A DNA stretch of 64,000 nucleotides from a virus: IMG/VR virus record IMGVR_UViG_3300034101_001153, positions 1 through 64,000 of that record; one strand, given 5' to 3'. Numbering within the stretch: the first letter of the stretch is position 1; each line of letters begins with the position of its first letter. Below are positions 31,026 through 38,580 of this stretch, one piece after another. A program made the position numbers and the translations under genes. The notes beneath the pieces were generated by a model. The model worked only from the letters and a program-made list of their open reading frames with translations, was not told where the DNA came from and did no database searches.

Positions 31026-32185
31026 TCAGTTTTTTTATTAACCTTGATACTTTCTTTTCTTTTTTCTTGAGTTTGCATATGAATAAGTTCAATAGCCTCA
31101 GACCATTTATATTTCATTAGCCAAATATTAAAGTTCTTAGAAACTATTTCATAGTTTTTTATTCTTTCAGCCTCACGAACCTCTGGGTCTCGCAATTCTT
31201 TAATATGCTTTACCCAATCTCTTGGCTTCTTGGCAATTCTACCACAACCAAGATCAGCAAGGTCGGAATATTCTTGTGTATTAGATGCAATAAATGGCAC
31301 GCCAGATAAAGCATACTCAAGTCCTTTAAGATTGCTCTTTGCCTCATTGAATGGATTATTTGTCAGAGGAACTACTCCAATGTCTATTGGCATAAAAAGA
31401 TTGCCATAGTATTCTGGTCTAGATCCTACATATCCAGTCATTCTTTCTGGAGAAAATCCAGCGGCTTCTGCAAACCAATTTGGATTATTTAGAACAATTC
31501 CAGAATGGTGAAATTTCATATCATGTTCTTCAATTACTGTTTTTAGTGCCGCGCCTACTTCTTTAATATCATCTACGCGCCATAACATAATTCCGACCCA
31601 GCCAATAGTTGGATTCCATCCAGAAAAATCTTGTCTAACATAAAAGTTTTGTGGATTTAATGAATTAGGTACACGATGAACTGTTTTATTATATTTAAGT
31701 GATTTCTGCTCAAGAAACTTAGTACTAGTAATGATTCCATCTGCTATTGGATATGTCTCAATGAGAAACTTTCTATTATTATCTGGAGAATTTTTTGGAT
31801 CGGTCGTGTGGAATGCTAAGTTATCTGATGGTAGTTGTTCAAAGTGGTCATCAGTATCAATAATAACTGTTTGTCCGTATGCCTGGGCTTTCTTGATGTA
31901 TTCTTTTGCATCCTTGTGCATAAAAAGTTTAAGAATAATAACATCTAGTTTATCGAAACATTGATCGTATTTCTTAATTACTCCTAGTTCTTGTGCCCTT
32001 AGTTTTTCAGATGGATGGACTATGACGAATCCTTCGCCTTCCTTCCACCCAATTTCTCCTACTACAACTTCATGACCTATTTCTGATAACCCAGATGCAG
32101 GAATCATGCATCTAATATATGTACAACCACCAGGCTGATATTGATGATGGTCGCCCCAGTCGGTAGAACCGAATCCAATTCGCAT
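30977..32185 (-). CDS. Family 4-like glycosyltransferase (GT-B fold)
   Basis: 402 residues. N-terminal Rossmann half MRIGFGSTDWGDHHQYQPGG and IDTDDHFEQL; C-terminal half with IGWVGIMLWRVDD, IDIGVVPLTNNPFNEAKSNLKGLEYALSGVPFIAS, the Glu-rich donor-binding segment of GT4 enzymes. The last 16 codons and the TAA lie inside the tmRNA gene, so the tail FDPSKFLAAKN is constrained by the RNA. It sits away from the main glycan island. Substrates unknown. Confidence 0.8.
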   Translation of the reverse strand: MRIGFGSTDWGDHHQYQPGGCTYIRCMIPASGLSEIGHEVVVGEIGWKEGEGFVIVHPSEKLRAQELGVIKKYDQCFDKLDVIILKLFMHKDAKEYIKKAQAYGQTVIIDTDDHFEQLPSDNLAFHTTDPKNSPDNNRKFLIETYPIADGIITSTKFLEQKSLKYNKTVHRVPNSLNPQNFYVRQDFSGWNPTIGWVGIMLWRVDDIKEVGAALKTVIEEHDMKFHHSGIVLNNPNWFAEAAGFSPERMTGYVGSRPEYYGNLFMPIDIGVVPLTNNPFNEAKSNLKGLEYALSGVPFIASNTQEYSDLADLGCGRIAKKPRDWVKHIKELRDPEVREAERIKNYEIVSKNFNIWLMKYKWSEAIELIHMQTQEKRKESIKVNKKTEGQKGFDPSKFLAAKN

Positions 32186-32217
32186 TTGATACCTTTCTTT
32201 TCAGCACATTGTACCAG

Positions 32218-32289
32218 TGTCTCCATCAAGAATCGAACTTGAACTAAGGGATTATGAGGCCCTTGTGATAACCATTTCACTATGGAGAC
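32218..32289 (-). tRNA. tRNA-Met (anticodon CAT)
   Basis: Acceptor GTCTCCA/TGGAGAC, loop CTCATAA on AGGGC/TCCCT (one C-T mismatch next to the loop), T arm with TTCGATT. Discriminator A. CAT could also be read as Ile after lysidine modification; elongator-type features fit better than initiator. Confidence 0.85.
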
Positions 32290-32292
32290 TAT

Positions 32293-32343
32293 GGTGTGGC
32301 GGGAGTGTTGCCGCACATTTGATTGTGTTTCTCCCGCCACACC
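32293..32343 (-). terminator. GC-rich hairpin between the lysin gene and tRNA-Met
   Basis: Perfect 13-bp stem GGTGTGGCGGGAG/CTCCCGCCACACC with a 25-base loop, four bases from the tRNA 5' end and 12 bases after the lysin stop. No T-run. It may terminate the lysin transcript or mark a processing site. Confidence 0.5.
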
Positions 32344-32354
32344 TAGTATATAAA

Positions 32355-32969
32355 CTATACTTTTTTAGGAGTGCATTTACCAGGGAATAATGACCACCCT
32401 ATATTGAATGGTACAATCACCCATGAATATGTCAATCCAGAGCCCCACAGTGAGTAATACATTCCTGCATTTACATACCATGAGTCTTTCTTAAATGAAT
32501 ATCCATAGCCCCAGTTATGCATTCCATCTTTCAAGAAATGCTTTCTTACAATTTCTGATTGCTTTTTCTTGTCCAGCATATTGTCTCTGGACCACCATGA
32601 TTTTCCAGACCATGCACTTGTCTGAATTTGCCAAGTGCCTAACGCACCTGTAAACCAAGGTGAACTTTCTGTAAGCGACTGATGCTTAGATTCACGCCAG
32701 GTTATCGCCCAGGCTCCTCTTAGCATCCCAGGTCTATTAAAACCTGCGTTAAACAGAATCTTTGCCTGCTTATCATTACACTTATTTGGCAGAATCCAAA
32801 CTTTCTTTTCATCTGCCTTTCTTTCTAATGCATCAGCGGTGGCAAAGTTTCCTGTACCTTCCGCCAAGGGCGCAGACTTAGCATACGCCAGGTTTGGAGA
32901 GAACAATGTCATTGATAGCACTACTATCGCTGACAAGACTCCTGCTCCAAATCGGTTTTTTTTCGTCAT
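32355..32969 (-). CDS. Secreted lysozyme/transglycosylase-like protein (candidate endolysin)
   Basis: 204 residues from ATG 32969, with GGAGG five bases upstream. A signal peptide is clear: KKNR, a hydrophobic stretch, then NLAYA at about residues 25-29. The domain AWAITWRESKHQSLTESSPW...GALGTWQIQTSAW resembles SLT/lysozyme-like muralytic folds, with the Glu of RES as catalytic candidate. Export by the host Sec pathway would explain the absence of a nearby holin. It could instead be a secreted cell-wall modifier. Confidence 0.6.
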   Translation of the reverse strand: MTKKNRFGAGVLSAIVVLSMTLFSPNLAYAKSAPLAEGTGNFATADALERKADEKKVWILPNKCNDKQAKILFNAGFNRPGMLRGAWAITWRESKHQSLTESSPWFTGALGTWQIQTSAWSGKSWWSRDNMLDKKKQSEIVRKHFLKDGMHNWGYGYSFKKDSWYVNAGMYYSLWGSGLTYSWVIVPFNIGWSLFPGKCTPKKV

Positions 32970-33124
32970 ATTGACCTCCTTGGGCGGCAACATTTATTTA
33001 TTCTACACTATTTAATTAGTATTCCAGTTAATAAGTTCAATCATATTGTTATATATATTGATATGTGGCTTTAAAACATACTCTTTATCATTTTTTACTA
33101 GACAGTAAAAAGTAAAGTATGGCA

Positions 33125-33517
33125 TTAGAAAGTTGATGACCCACAAAGATAATTTTTAGCCCCAACAATTAGAGCCGCCCCAAACTGTGCGCCATCATCA
33201 TTATTCATATCATTATTAACAAGGGCCTGCGCTAGAACATAAGTAATTTCATCCTCTGACAAACCTCCAGCGAAACCTTCACAAATAGTTTCTCCAAGGC
33301 TAAAAAGATCAGACTCTTCAGCGACCTGACCATAGATGCCACCATTGTCCCTAACAAAATCAACAAAATTCTGTGAGTTGGTAACAACACCATCATCTGT
33401 ATTAAGTGGTGCTGGAGCCTGCTCTGTAATAGTTACAGTTGGAGTTGGCTCAGACTGCGCGGTACATCCAACTAGCGCCAGCACAGAAATAGTGGCGGCG
33501 ACAATAATCTTCTTCAT
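33125..33517 (-). CDS. DUF732-type lipoprotein
   Basis: 130 residues. Signal peptide with lipobox LVGC (Cys18), a Pro/Thr-rich linker, then a helical domain QNFVDFVRDNGG..GETICEGFAGGLSEDEI..GAKNYLC with two Cys, as in the DUF732 domain of actinobacterial exported proteins. A phage lipoprotein of this kind may sit in the host membrane and block superinfection; that is inference. Own promoter at 33555-33583. Confidence 0.75.
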   Translation of the reverse strand: MKKIIVAATISVLALVGCTAQSEPTPTVTITEQAPAPLNTDDGVVTNSQNFVDFVRDNGGIYGQVAEESDLFSLGETICEGFAGGLSEDEITYVLAQALVNNDMNNDDGAQFGAALIVGAKNYLCGSSTF

Positions 33518-33554
33518 ATTAATCCTTTTCTATAAATGACTTGCCCACGACACT

Positions 33555-33583
33555 AATATACAGTAATCGTGGGCTGGTGTCAA
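33555..33583 (-). promoter_or_regulatory. Promoter for the lipoprotein gene
   Basis: On the - strand TTGACA (33583-33578) and TATATT (33560-33555), 17 bases apart. An eight-base inverted repeat GCCCACGA (33543-33550) / TCGTGGGC (33567-33574) brackets the -10 and could be an operator or a terminator hairpin. Confidence 0.75.
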
Positions 33584-33586
33584 TAA

Positions 33587-33745
33587 TTATGACTGTCTTG
33601 CAAAAATAGCATCTATCTCTGCAACATGGGATGGGCCAAATCGTGCAGCCTCATGTCTTGCTTTTTCCCATTCGCTCTGAAGTTTATAGTTGCTTGTGGC
33701 ATCTGTATTAAAAACTTCTGAGAAAAAATGTGCGAATGCTCTCAT
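33587..33745 (-). CDS. Small helical protein
   Basis: 52 residues from ATG 33745 with a strong GGAGG. FAHFFSEVFNTDATSNYKLQSEW and HEAARFGPSH; fully helical by composition. Own promoter at 33774-33802. Function unknown. Confidence 0.65.
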   Translation of the reverse strand: MRAFAHFFSEVFNTDATSNYKLQSEWEKARHEAARFGPSHVAEIDAIFARQS

Positions 33746-33773
33746 AATATCCTCCTTGTGGGTTGATATTTTA

Positions 33774-33802
33774 ATCTTATCAGGACTCTAGGAAAGAGTC
33801 AA
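33774..33802 (-). promoter_or_regulatory. Promoter for the gene at 33587-33745
   Basis: On the - strand TTGACT (33802-33797) and TAAGAT (33779-33774), 17 bases apart, 28 bases before the GGAGG-preceded ATG. Confidence 0.6.
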
Positions 33803-33812
33803 ACTGTATGGA

Positions 33813-34007
33813 CTATTTGTGACCAGTATCACTATCGTAGTCCCATCTAATTATCATCATTGCATATGTAAGACCTTGGCGGAACCAACTAGCCTCTTGG
33901 TTATAATCACTTCCATTTTCCCAAGGAGTAGCAATACATGCTTCTATTTGCTGAGAAAACCTATCTCGCCAATACTTTTCACATTCTTTATCAGAGTGTA
34001 TTTCCAT
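33813..34007 (-). CDS. Small hypothetical protein
   Basis: 64 residues, MEIHSDKECEKYWRDRF to DSDTGHK, with five Trp/Tyr in the C-terminal half. Lies between a promoter and tRNA-Tyr. Weak SD. Function unknown. Confidence 0.5.
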   Translation of the reverse strand: MEIHSDKECEKYWRDRFSQQIEACIATPWENGSDYNQEASWFRQGLTYAMMIIRWDYDSDTGHK

Positions 34008-34029
34008 TTATTTTTATCCTATTTTTAAG

Positions 34030-34110
34030 TGGTAGAGAGAGGAATCGAACCTCCACAGCGTATGCGTTTGATTTACAGTCAAGGGGACTCACCACCTGTC
34101 CAACTCTACC
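34030..34110 (-). tRNA. tRNA-Tyr (anticodon GTA)
   Basis: Acceptor GGTAGAG/CTCTACC, anticodon loop CTGTAAA on TTGA/TCAA, a long class II variable arm and T loop TTCGATT. Discriminator A. Confidence 0.93.
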
Positions 34111-34198
34111 TTGAATATATTTTTGTCTTTTCCTAGATTAACAGTTGTAGATCCTTGTAAAGATTTAATCACACGTTAAACTAGTATAATGTGCTGCG

Positions 34199-34272
34199 CT
34201 GGCGTGGTAGGAGTCGAACCTACAACCTTTCGGTTAACAGCCGAATGCAACTGCCAATTGTGCTACACGCCA
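34199..34272 (-). tRNA. tRNA-Asn (anticodon GTT)
   Basis: Acceptor TGGCGTG/CACGCCA, anticodon stem TTCGG/CCGAA with loop CTGTTAA, T loop TTCGACT. Discriminator G. Confidence 0.94.
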
Positions 34273-34379
34273 TTAAAACAATCTTCGCAAACCCCTCGTC
34301 TTCCAACACGACTGCCAGGCTTTGTTAAAAACTGCTCTAAAGGTTTTTCTTCTTTACAACTATGACATATTTTATTCAT
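34263..34379 (-). CDS. Mini zinc-finger protein wedged between tRNA genes
   Basis: 38 residues from ATG 34379 to a stop at 34263. CHSC near residue 5, EEKPLEQF, then CEDC near 32: the pattern found at the N-terminus of many HNH endonucleases, here without any HNH core. It starts four bases after the 3' end of tRNA-Arg and its end overlaps the tRNA-Asn gene by ten bases. No SD is seen. It may be a relic of a homing nuclease. Confidence 0.4.
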   Translation of the reverse strand: MNKICHSCKEEKPLEQFLTKPGSRVGRRGVCEDCFNGV

Positions 34380-34383
34380 TTTG

Positions 34384-34456
34384 TGTGCCTGGAGGGATTC
34401 GAACCCCCAACCTAATGGGTAGAAACCATTTGCGCTATCCGTTGCGCCACAGGCAC
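34384..34456 (-). tRNA. tRNA-Arg (anticodon TCT)
   Basis: Acceptor GTGCCTG/CAGGCAC, anticodon stem AATGG/CCATT with loop TTTCTAC, T arm GGGGG-TTCGAAT-CCCTC. Discriminator A. Reads AGA, a codon common in this AT-rich genome. Confidence 0.94.
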
Positions 34457-34460
34457 CTAG

Positions 34461-34531
34461 AGCGAGTGACCAGAATCGAACTGGCGATAACTGCTTGGAA
34501 GGCAGATGTGTTACCTCTACACCACACTCGC
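34461..34531 (-). tRNA. tRNA-Gly (anticodon TCC)
   Basis: Acceptor GCGAGTG/CACTCGC, loop CTTCCAA on CTGC/GCAG, T loop TTCGATT, discriminator T as usual for tRNA-Gly. Four bases from tRNA-Arg. Confidence 0.93.
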
Positions 34532-34544
34532 GGATATATCTTAG

Positions 34545-34626
34545 TAGGGCAGGTGGGATTTGAACCCACATGGACCAATTACGGCATTATAATCCCTCGC
34601 TTATAAGACGAGACCGATACTGCCCC
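34545..34626 (-). tRNA. Irregular tRNA, probable tRNA-Ile (anticodon TAT)
   Basis: Acceptor GGGGCAG/CTGCCCT and T arm GTGGG-TTCAAAT-CCCAC are clear. The only good anticodon hairpin is CTCGT-CTTATAA-GCGAG (TAT, codon ATA). It begins only seven bases after the acceptor stem, leaving no normal D arm, and about 26 bases (with a possible GATTA/TAATT hairpin) stand in the variable region. Discriminator A. Either a degenerate tRNA or one with unusual folding. Confidence 0.5.
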
Positions 34627-34637
34627 TCGCTTTTTAA

Positions 34638-34880
34638 TTATGCAGACGATTCTGACTTACTATTAATTGTATCTCTTTCATCCAGAATGTCAAGGGCTTT
34701 TTCGAATAAGGAAGGCTCAAATTTTGAATAGTGATGCCCACAGAAAAAAAGATTTCCAGTATTAAATTTTACAAGAACAAATGCTTGTGCAGGACAATCT
34801 TTTGCATCACATCTATCTGATTTAGTTAAAACTCCATGTTGTGGTTCAGTTTTATCTTCTTGCATTACTGCTGTTTCCAC
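34638..34880 (-). CDS. DUF7455-like small actinobacterial protein
   Basis: 80 residues from GTG 34880, with AAAGGAGG four bases upstream; ATG 34865 is the alternative. The core KSDRCDAKDCPAQAFVLVKFNTGNLFFCGHHYSKFEPSL matches small proteins present in most actinobacteria, with two Cys and CGHH as a probable zinc site. Function unknown, but it supports an actinobacterial host. Confidence 0.7.
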   Translation of the reverse strand: METAVMQEDKTEPQHGVLTKSDRCDAKDCPAQAFVLVKFNTGNLFFCGHHYSKFEPSLFEKALDILDERDTINSKSESSA

Positions 34881-34924
34881 AGCGCCTCCTTTATGAGTAT
34901 ACAATTATTTTATCATTATTTTGC

Positions 34925-34993
34925 TGGAGAATCAGGGGTCGAACCTAAACTAAATGGTCCAAAGCCATTTGTGCTGCCATTACACCATTCTCC
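34925..34993 (-). tRNA. tRNA-Gln (anticodon TTG)
   Basis: Acceptor GGAGAAT/ATTCTCC, anticodon stem AATGG/CCATT with loop CTTTGGA, T loop TTCGACC. Discriminator A. Short (69 bases) because the T stem and acceptor share a base. Confidence 0.88.
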
Positions 34994-34997
34994 ATAA

Positions 34998-35076
34998 CCC
35001 ATATGCTGACTGGTAACTACACCATCCTAAGGTTTTCTGCACAATGACGTACTGAAAAGGATTGTCAGCATATGGG
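34998..35076 (-). repeat. 13-bp inverted repeat enclosing a structured segment
   Basis: CCCATATGCTGAC (34998-35010) and GTCAGCATATGGG (35064-35076) are perfect inverse complements. The 53 bases between contain a smaller ATCCT/AGGAT pair. It starts five bases from tRNA-Gln and ends before the stop of the next gene. No tRNA T loop is present. Could be a small RNA, a processing signal or a terminator. Confidence 0.55.
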
Positions 35077-35079
35077 GGT

Positions 35080-35454
35080 CTATAGATATTTCTGTAAAGA
35101 AAAGGGAGTGGACTCCCATGTTTTATTAGTATTTTTAACTCTATTCACGATTGCTCTAGACCATGAAAATCCTGCATCGCCGCCCCAGGCTTCCCACATA
35201 ATCTTTCCATTAGATGGATATCCTGGCTCACCAGGGCTGAATCCCTTTCCCTTTTTATCTACCTCATGTCTAGAGAAATAAGAGTACATTCTCTTTACTG
35301 TGTCAAGGGATAGTGGCTCTTTATTGGCAAGTTGACGCGCTCTAGTCCAGCCGACTGGAGTTCCTGCTCCTGTAGCCTTACCTTCTTCTCTCCATTTGAT
35401 TGCGCGACGGCCTGCTGCCGCCATCGCATCTGTGGGTGTATATGTATCTGCCAT
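35080..35454 (-). CDS. Conserved phage protein of unknown function
   Basis: 124 residues. The pattern TPTDAMAAAGRRAIKWREEGK, VGWTRARQLANKEPLSLDTVKRMYSYFSRHEVDKKGKGF and IMWEAWGGDAGFSW is one I recognise from many phages and prophages, sometimes as an N-terminal part of head proteases. No catalytic residues can be named. Basic and helical. Confidence 0.65.
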   Translation of the reverse strand: MADTYTPTDAMAAAGRRAIKWREEGKATGAGTPVGWTRARQLANKEPLSLDTVKRMYSYFSRHEVDKKGKGFSPGEPGYPSNGKIMWEAWGGDAGFSWSRAIVNRVKNTNKTWESTPFSLQKYL

Positions 35455-35458
35455 ATTG

Positions 35459-35992
35459 TTATTTTACCACCTTTGAGCAATAATCGTACATAATAATTCC
35501 AGATGCAGTTCCGACATTTAAGGACCTTACTGATCCATACTGTTTAATATAAACAATATCATCAGCCATAGAAAGGGCTTCATCAGATAGGCCCCTGCCC
35601 TCTTCTCCAAAGAGCATTAATGACTTTGCATCCCATGAGTAACTATTTAGTTCTCTTGCTCCATCGACATTATCAATGGCGACAATACGATACCCAATGC
35701 TACGATAATATTCAATGGTATCCACAATGGACTCGTTATAGTCCAAATGCTCATAGTTATGAGTGCCGACCGTGCCTCGCCTATCATATTTTTTAATTCC
35801 ACAGCGAATCACCTTCTTTCCAAGAAATGCATTATTGTTTCTTACAACTGTAGAAAAATTAAAATCACCATTAAGTCTTTCTACTACTACGACAAAATCG
35901 TTTCTTTTAGAATCTAGGTCGGCAATGATTGCCTCGTTCTCCCAGTACTTATAAAAATCTGATACGTTCCTAGTGTCAATCATAGTTTTCAT
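35459..35992 (-). CDS. SpoU/TrmH-family RNA 2'-O-methyltransferase
   Basis: 177 residues, the size of stand-alone TrmH/TrmL enzymes. The three SPOUT motifs are visible: NFSTVVRNNNAF (motif 1 with Asn and Arg), MLFGEEGRGLS (motif 2) and SLNVGTASGIIMYDY (motif 3), which form the knotted SAM site. It methylates ribose in tRNA or rRNA. With the tRNA cluster close by, phage or host tRNA is a likely target (inference). Start 35992 or in-frame ATG 35983. Confidence 0.85.
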   Translation of the reverse strand: MKTMIDTRNVSDFYKYWENEAIIADLDSKRNDFVVVVERLNGDFNFSTVVRNNNAFLGKKVIRCGIKKYDRRGTVGTHNYEHLDYNESIVDTIEYYRSIGYRIVAIDNVDGARELNSYSWDAKSLMLFGEEGRGLSDEALSMADDIVYIKQYGSVRSLNVGTASGIIMYDYCSKVVK

Positions 35993-36320
35993 AAATTCCG
36001 CCTGTAGTATATAGTAGGTACATCATTGATTTTTCATCTTCAGTTAACTCTTCAGAAGAATACCATTCTGATGACTTGTCTGTCAAATAATAGACGGCCT
36101 CTCCTTCTTTATTCATTTTCAAATCAATAAAGTTTTTAAACCACAGTGATGACATAAGATCAGATTCAATTATTTTTATGTTTTTAATTAGTTCTTGCTG
36201 TTCTTCATAGAATTTTTGGGTGAATTTATATACTGGCTCACCTAAAGCATTCTCTCCCATGTAAGCAATATAGTTTTTTTCTATCATCCAGTCAATTATG
36301 TGGTCTGGAAAGTCCATCAA
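35976..36320 (-). CDS. Hypothetical protein
   Basis: 114 residues, MMDFPDHIIDWMIEKNYIAYMG to GGIYENYD. Amphipathic helices and a YKFTQKFYEE segment suggest a small winged-helix-like domain. Four-base overlap with the HNH gene, 17 bases with the SpoU gene. No family recognised. Confidence 0.6.
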   Translation of the reverse strand: MMDFPDHIIDWMIEKNYIAYMGENALGEPVYKFTQKFYEEQQELIKNIKIIESDLMSSLWFKNFIDLKMNKEGEAVYYLTDKSSEWYSSEELTEDEKSMMYLLYTTGGIYENYD

Positions 36321-36796
36321 ACTATCCTTCTAACAAATCCTAGTATGCAGGCATAACAATGATAAACTCTGTGATCGCATTCTGTACTTTTTCTTTTGGC
36401 CCAGCCAGGAAAATCTAAAGGTTGCGGCCCAGAACTACACATGTTACATGTTTGATTTGGCAACAGGTTTCTTCCAGAAAGACATGTATTACACACTCTT
36501 GGCCTATTGCTTTTTTTAATTCTTTTTTGTTTAGAGGAGGATGTTCTTTTTTCTCTTTCTGGGATAGTTCCATCTTTTAGGGGAACCCTATCCCCCTTCC
36601 ATAAATTACATGATTTGTGTGCCAGCCTTAAATTATTAACATTCCAAGATCCACCTTTAGATAAAGGAATCCAGTGATCTATTGTTCTTTTTTCTTTTTT
36701 CCCAAAAGGATTTTTACAAATAAAACAAAGATCGCCATCTCTTTTTATAAGAATATCAATAACTTCTTGCTTCCCCTGCCAAGTTATTTCAATCAT
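36317..36796 (-). CDS. HNH endonuclease
   Basis: 159 residues from ATG 36796 (TAATG with the terminase stop). CFICKNPFG, TIDHWIPLSKGGSWNVNNLRLAHKSCNLWKGD are the zinc knuckle and HNH motif with Asp-His as active site. The C-terminal part has two more CxxC-type pairs. HNH proteins next to terminase genes are known to help DNA packaging cleavage in some phages; a homing role is also possible. Confidence 0.85.
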   Translation of the reverse strand: MIEITWQGKQEVIDILIKRDGDLCFICKNPFGKKEKRTIDHWIPLSKGGSWNVNNLRLAHKSCNLWKGDRVPLKDGTIPEREKRTSSSKQKRIKKSNRPRVCNTCLSGRNLLPNQTCNMCSSGPQPLDFPGWAKRKSTECDHRVYHCYACILGFVRRIV

Positions 36797-38580
36797 TAAA
36801 CCATTCCTATATGCCAATCATTATTAGGATCATTCATTGGAGGTACTCTTATTATATTGTTCGGATTGGCAGCAGATGCAGCAGCAAGTCTATTATCTCT
36901 TATTAATTGCTTATATGTATGCACCTCAATTTCAACATCGTCAGATTCTTTTCTTGTTCCTGTAATTGAATTATAGATAGCGCCACATACTGCATCAGAC
37001 AAGTCCTTAGATCCCTTTCTTGGGTGATCTACTTTGTCACGAATAATTCTTAGTTGTAATAGTTCGTCAACTAGAAGAGGTATTCTTGGGCCAACAATTC
37101 TTTCTTCTCCTACCAACATAGCCATATCATCATAGTGCTTCTTAGCAACTGATAATGTTTCTGTTTGCATACCAATCATTCTAAGTTCTGATTGAATATC
37201 ATGCGACTGCCAGCGGTCAAATGTGGTCTTTTTAATATTAAATCCGCGAGACCTAAGATCTACAATAAACTGCTTAACTTCTGAAAAGTCTACTGACTTA
37301 TCTGATGTTGGAGTCCACCATCTTACACAATCAACAACCACCACTGGGCTTACTACATTATGGTCTAAGAAGGACTTAATGTTTACCCATCTATCAACGT
37401 GAGCCAAGGCGACCGCACAGTGATCATGCTTTTGTGCAAGGTCAACATGGACGAAATATTCTTTTTCTTCTACTGGTGTAAAGAAATCATAGAATCTTCC
37501 AAACTCATCCACCCCATTGTACGGCTGATTAAAGCATGTTTCAATCTTATCTCTTGATTTGAAAAATGCATCTATTGAGTCTGGAGGCATACATGCAAAA
37601 CGTGACAAGGCATCTATTGAATTGGTAAAGAATGCTCTCTTAAAGTCATCAATGCTTCTTGTTGGATTTATTTCCCAGGTGGGTCTTTTTAGTGCGAACA
37701 CTCTTGGAAATCTATATGCATTTATGTTGTCTTCTTCCCAGTCAATTTCAAACTTGTTTTCTTCTATTACATCATCAAGTTCGTCATCGATTTTAAATGT
37801 ATGATTTCTTACAATGACTTCTTTGTCAGCAATTACGGAGTCATACCGCTGTTGAATAAAGTCGCCCTTGAATCTTGGGAACGACAAAAGAATTACTTTC
37901 CCATAGTCTGGAAATCGTGAGTCTACTGATGCTCTATACATATCATAGATGGCTTGTGCTGTTTTAGACTGGTCACTGCCACTAGTTGACTCCATGCTGA
38001 AGCCAGAAATCTCATCTAGAATGACACAAATAACATTGTATCCTTCCCATGACTCTCTTTCAGAGTGTCCAGAATGACATGTTATAGATTTATCAAAAGA
38101 TACAGCCTGTTGGGTAACAGTATACTTTCCAACAAACCACGGGGATTCCTCAATTCTTTTTCTGAATCCTTTGAAGAATACATTTTTAGCCTGGTCAGCG
38201 TTAATAGCAATATTAATAATATCAATGGCATCGCCAGGGGGTTTACCATAATATTTCGCTGGATCTTTGAGGCAAAGTAGCAAATAAACAAGGTATGCAA
38301 CAGCAACCGTAGACATATAATCCTTACCGCTTCCTTTTCCAAGTTGCAGGATTACTTCATTGCAGGTTTGCTTATATCTTTTTAAACCTTCTTCTTCACC
38401 ATATATTCTTATTAGAGTTTCTTTTTTATATATCTGAGTCATTGATTTGATACATTGATACTGGTATTCAGAAAGTGGAGGAAGTCTTAAGTATTGTTCA
38501 CTAGTTGCGAACTCTTCAATAGTTACAGGGATCTCATCAAACTCGTCACCATCAAGTGCCTGTAAAAAATCCTCAAACAT
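36796..38580 (-). CDS. terL: Terminase large subunit
   Basis: 594 residues. ATPase domain with Walker A-like GKGSGKD (81-87) and Walker B VICVILDE (183-190). Nuclease domain of RNase H fold with HVDLAQKHDH, FDRWQS and KDLSDAV carrying the acidic metal ligands. It pumps DNA into the prohead and cuts concatemers. One-base overlap with the small-subunit gene. Confidence 0.92.
   Translation of the reverse strand: MFEDFLQALDGDEFDEIPVTIEEFATSEQYLRLPPLSEYQYQCIKSMTQIYKKETLIRIYGEEEGLKRYKQTCNEVILQLGKGSGKDYMSTVAVAYLVYLLLCLKDPAKYYGKPPGDAIDIINIAINADQAKNVFFKGFRKRIEESPWFVGKYTVTQQAVSFDKSITCHSGHSERESWEGYNVICVILDEISGFSMESTSGSDQSKTAQAIYDMYRASVDSRFPDYGKVILLSFPRFKGDFIQQRYDSVIADKEVIVRNHTFKIDDELDDVIEENKFEIDWEEDNINAYRFPRVFALKRPTWEINPTRSIDDFKRAFFTNSIDALSRFACMPPDSIDAFFKSRDKIETCFNQPYNGVDEFGRFYDFFTPVEEKEYFVHVDLAQKHDHCAVALAHVDRWVNIKSFLDHNVVSPVVVVDCVRWWTPTSDKSVDFSEVKQFIVDLRSRGFNIKKTTFDRWQSHDIQSELRMIGMQTETLSVAKKHYDDMAMLVGEERIVGPRIPLLVDELLQLRIIRDKVDHPRKGSKDLSDAVCGAIYNSITGTRKESDDVEIEVHTYKQLIRDNRLAAASAANPNNIIRVPPMNDPNNDWHIGMV

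Noticed and set aside
33092-33111. AT-rich hairpin TTTTTACT/AGTAAAAA after the lipoprotein gene
   Set aside because: It could be a terminator, but it has no T-run on the - strand and such pairing is common by chance in AT-rich DNA.
34322-34606. Open + strand frame over tRNA-Arg, Gly and Ile
   Set aside because: It is the antisense of tRNA genes; its peptides (GGIRTPN-like) are the usual false frames over tRNAs.
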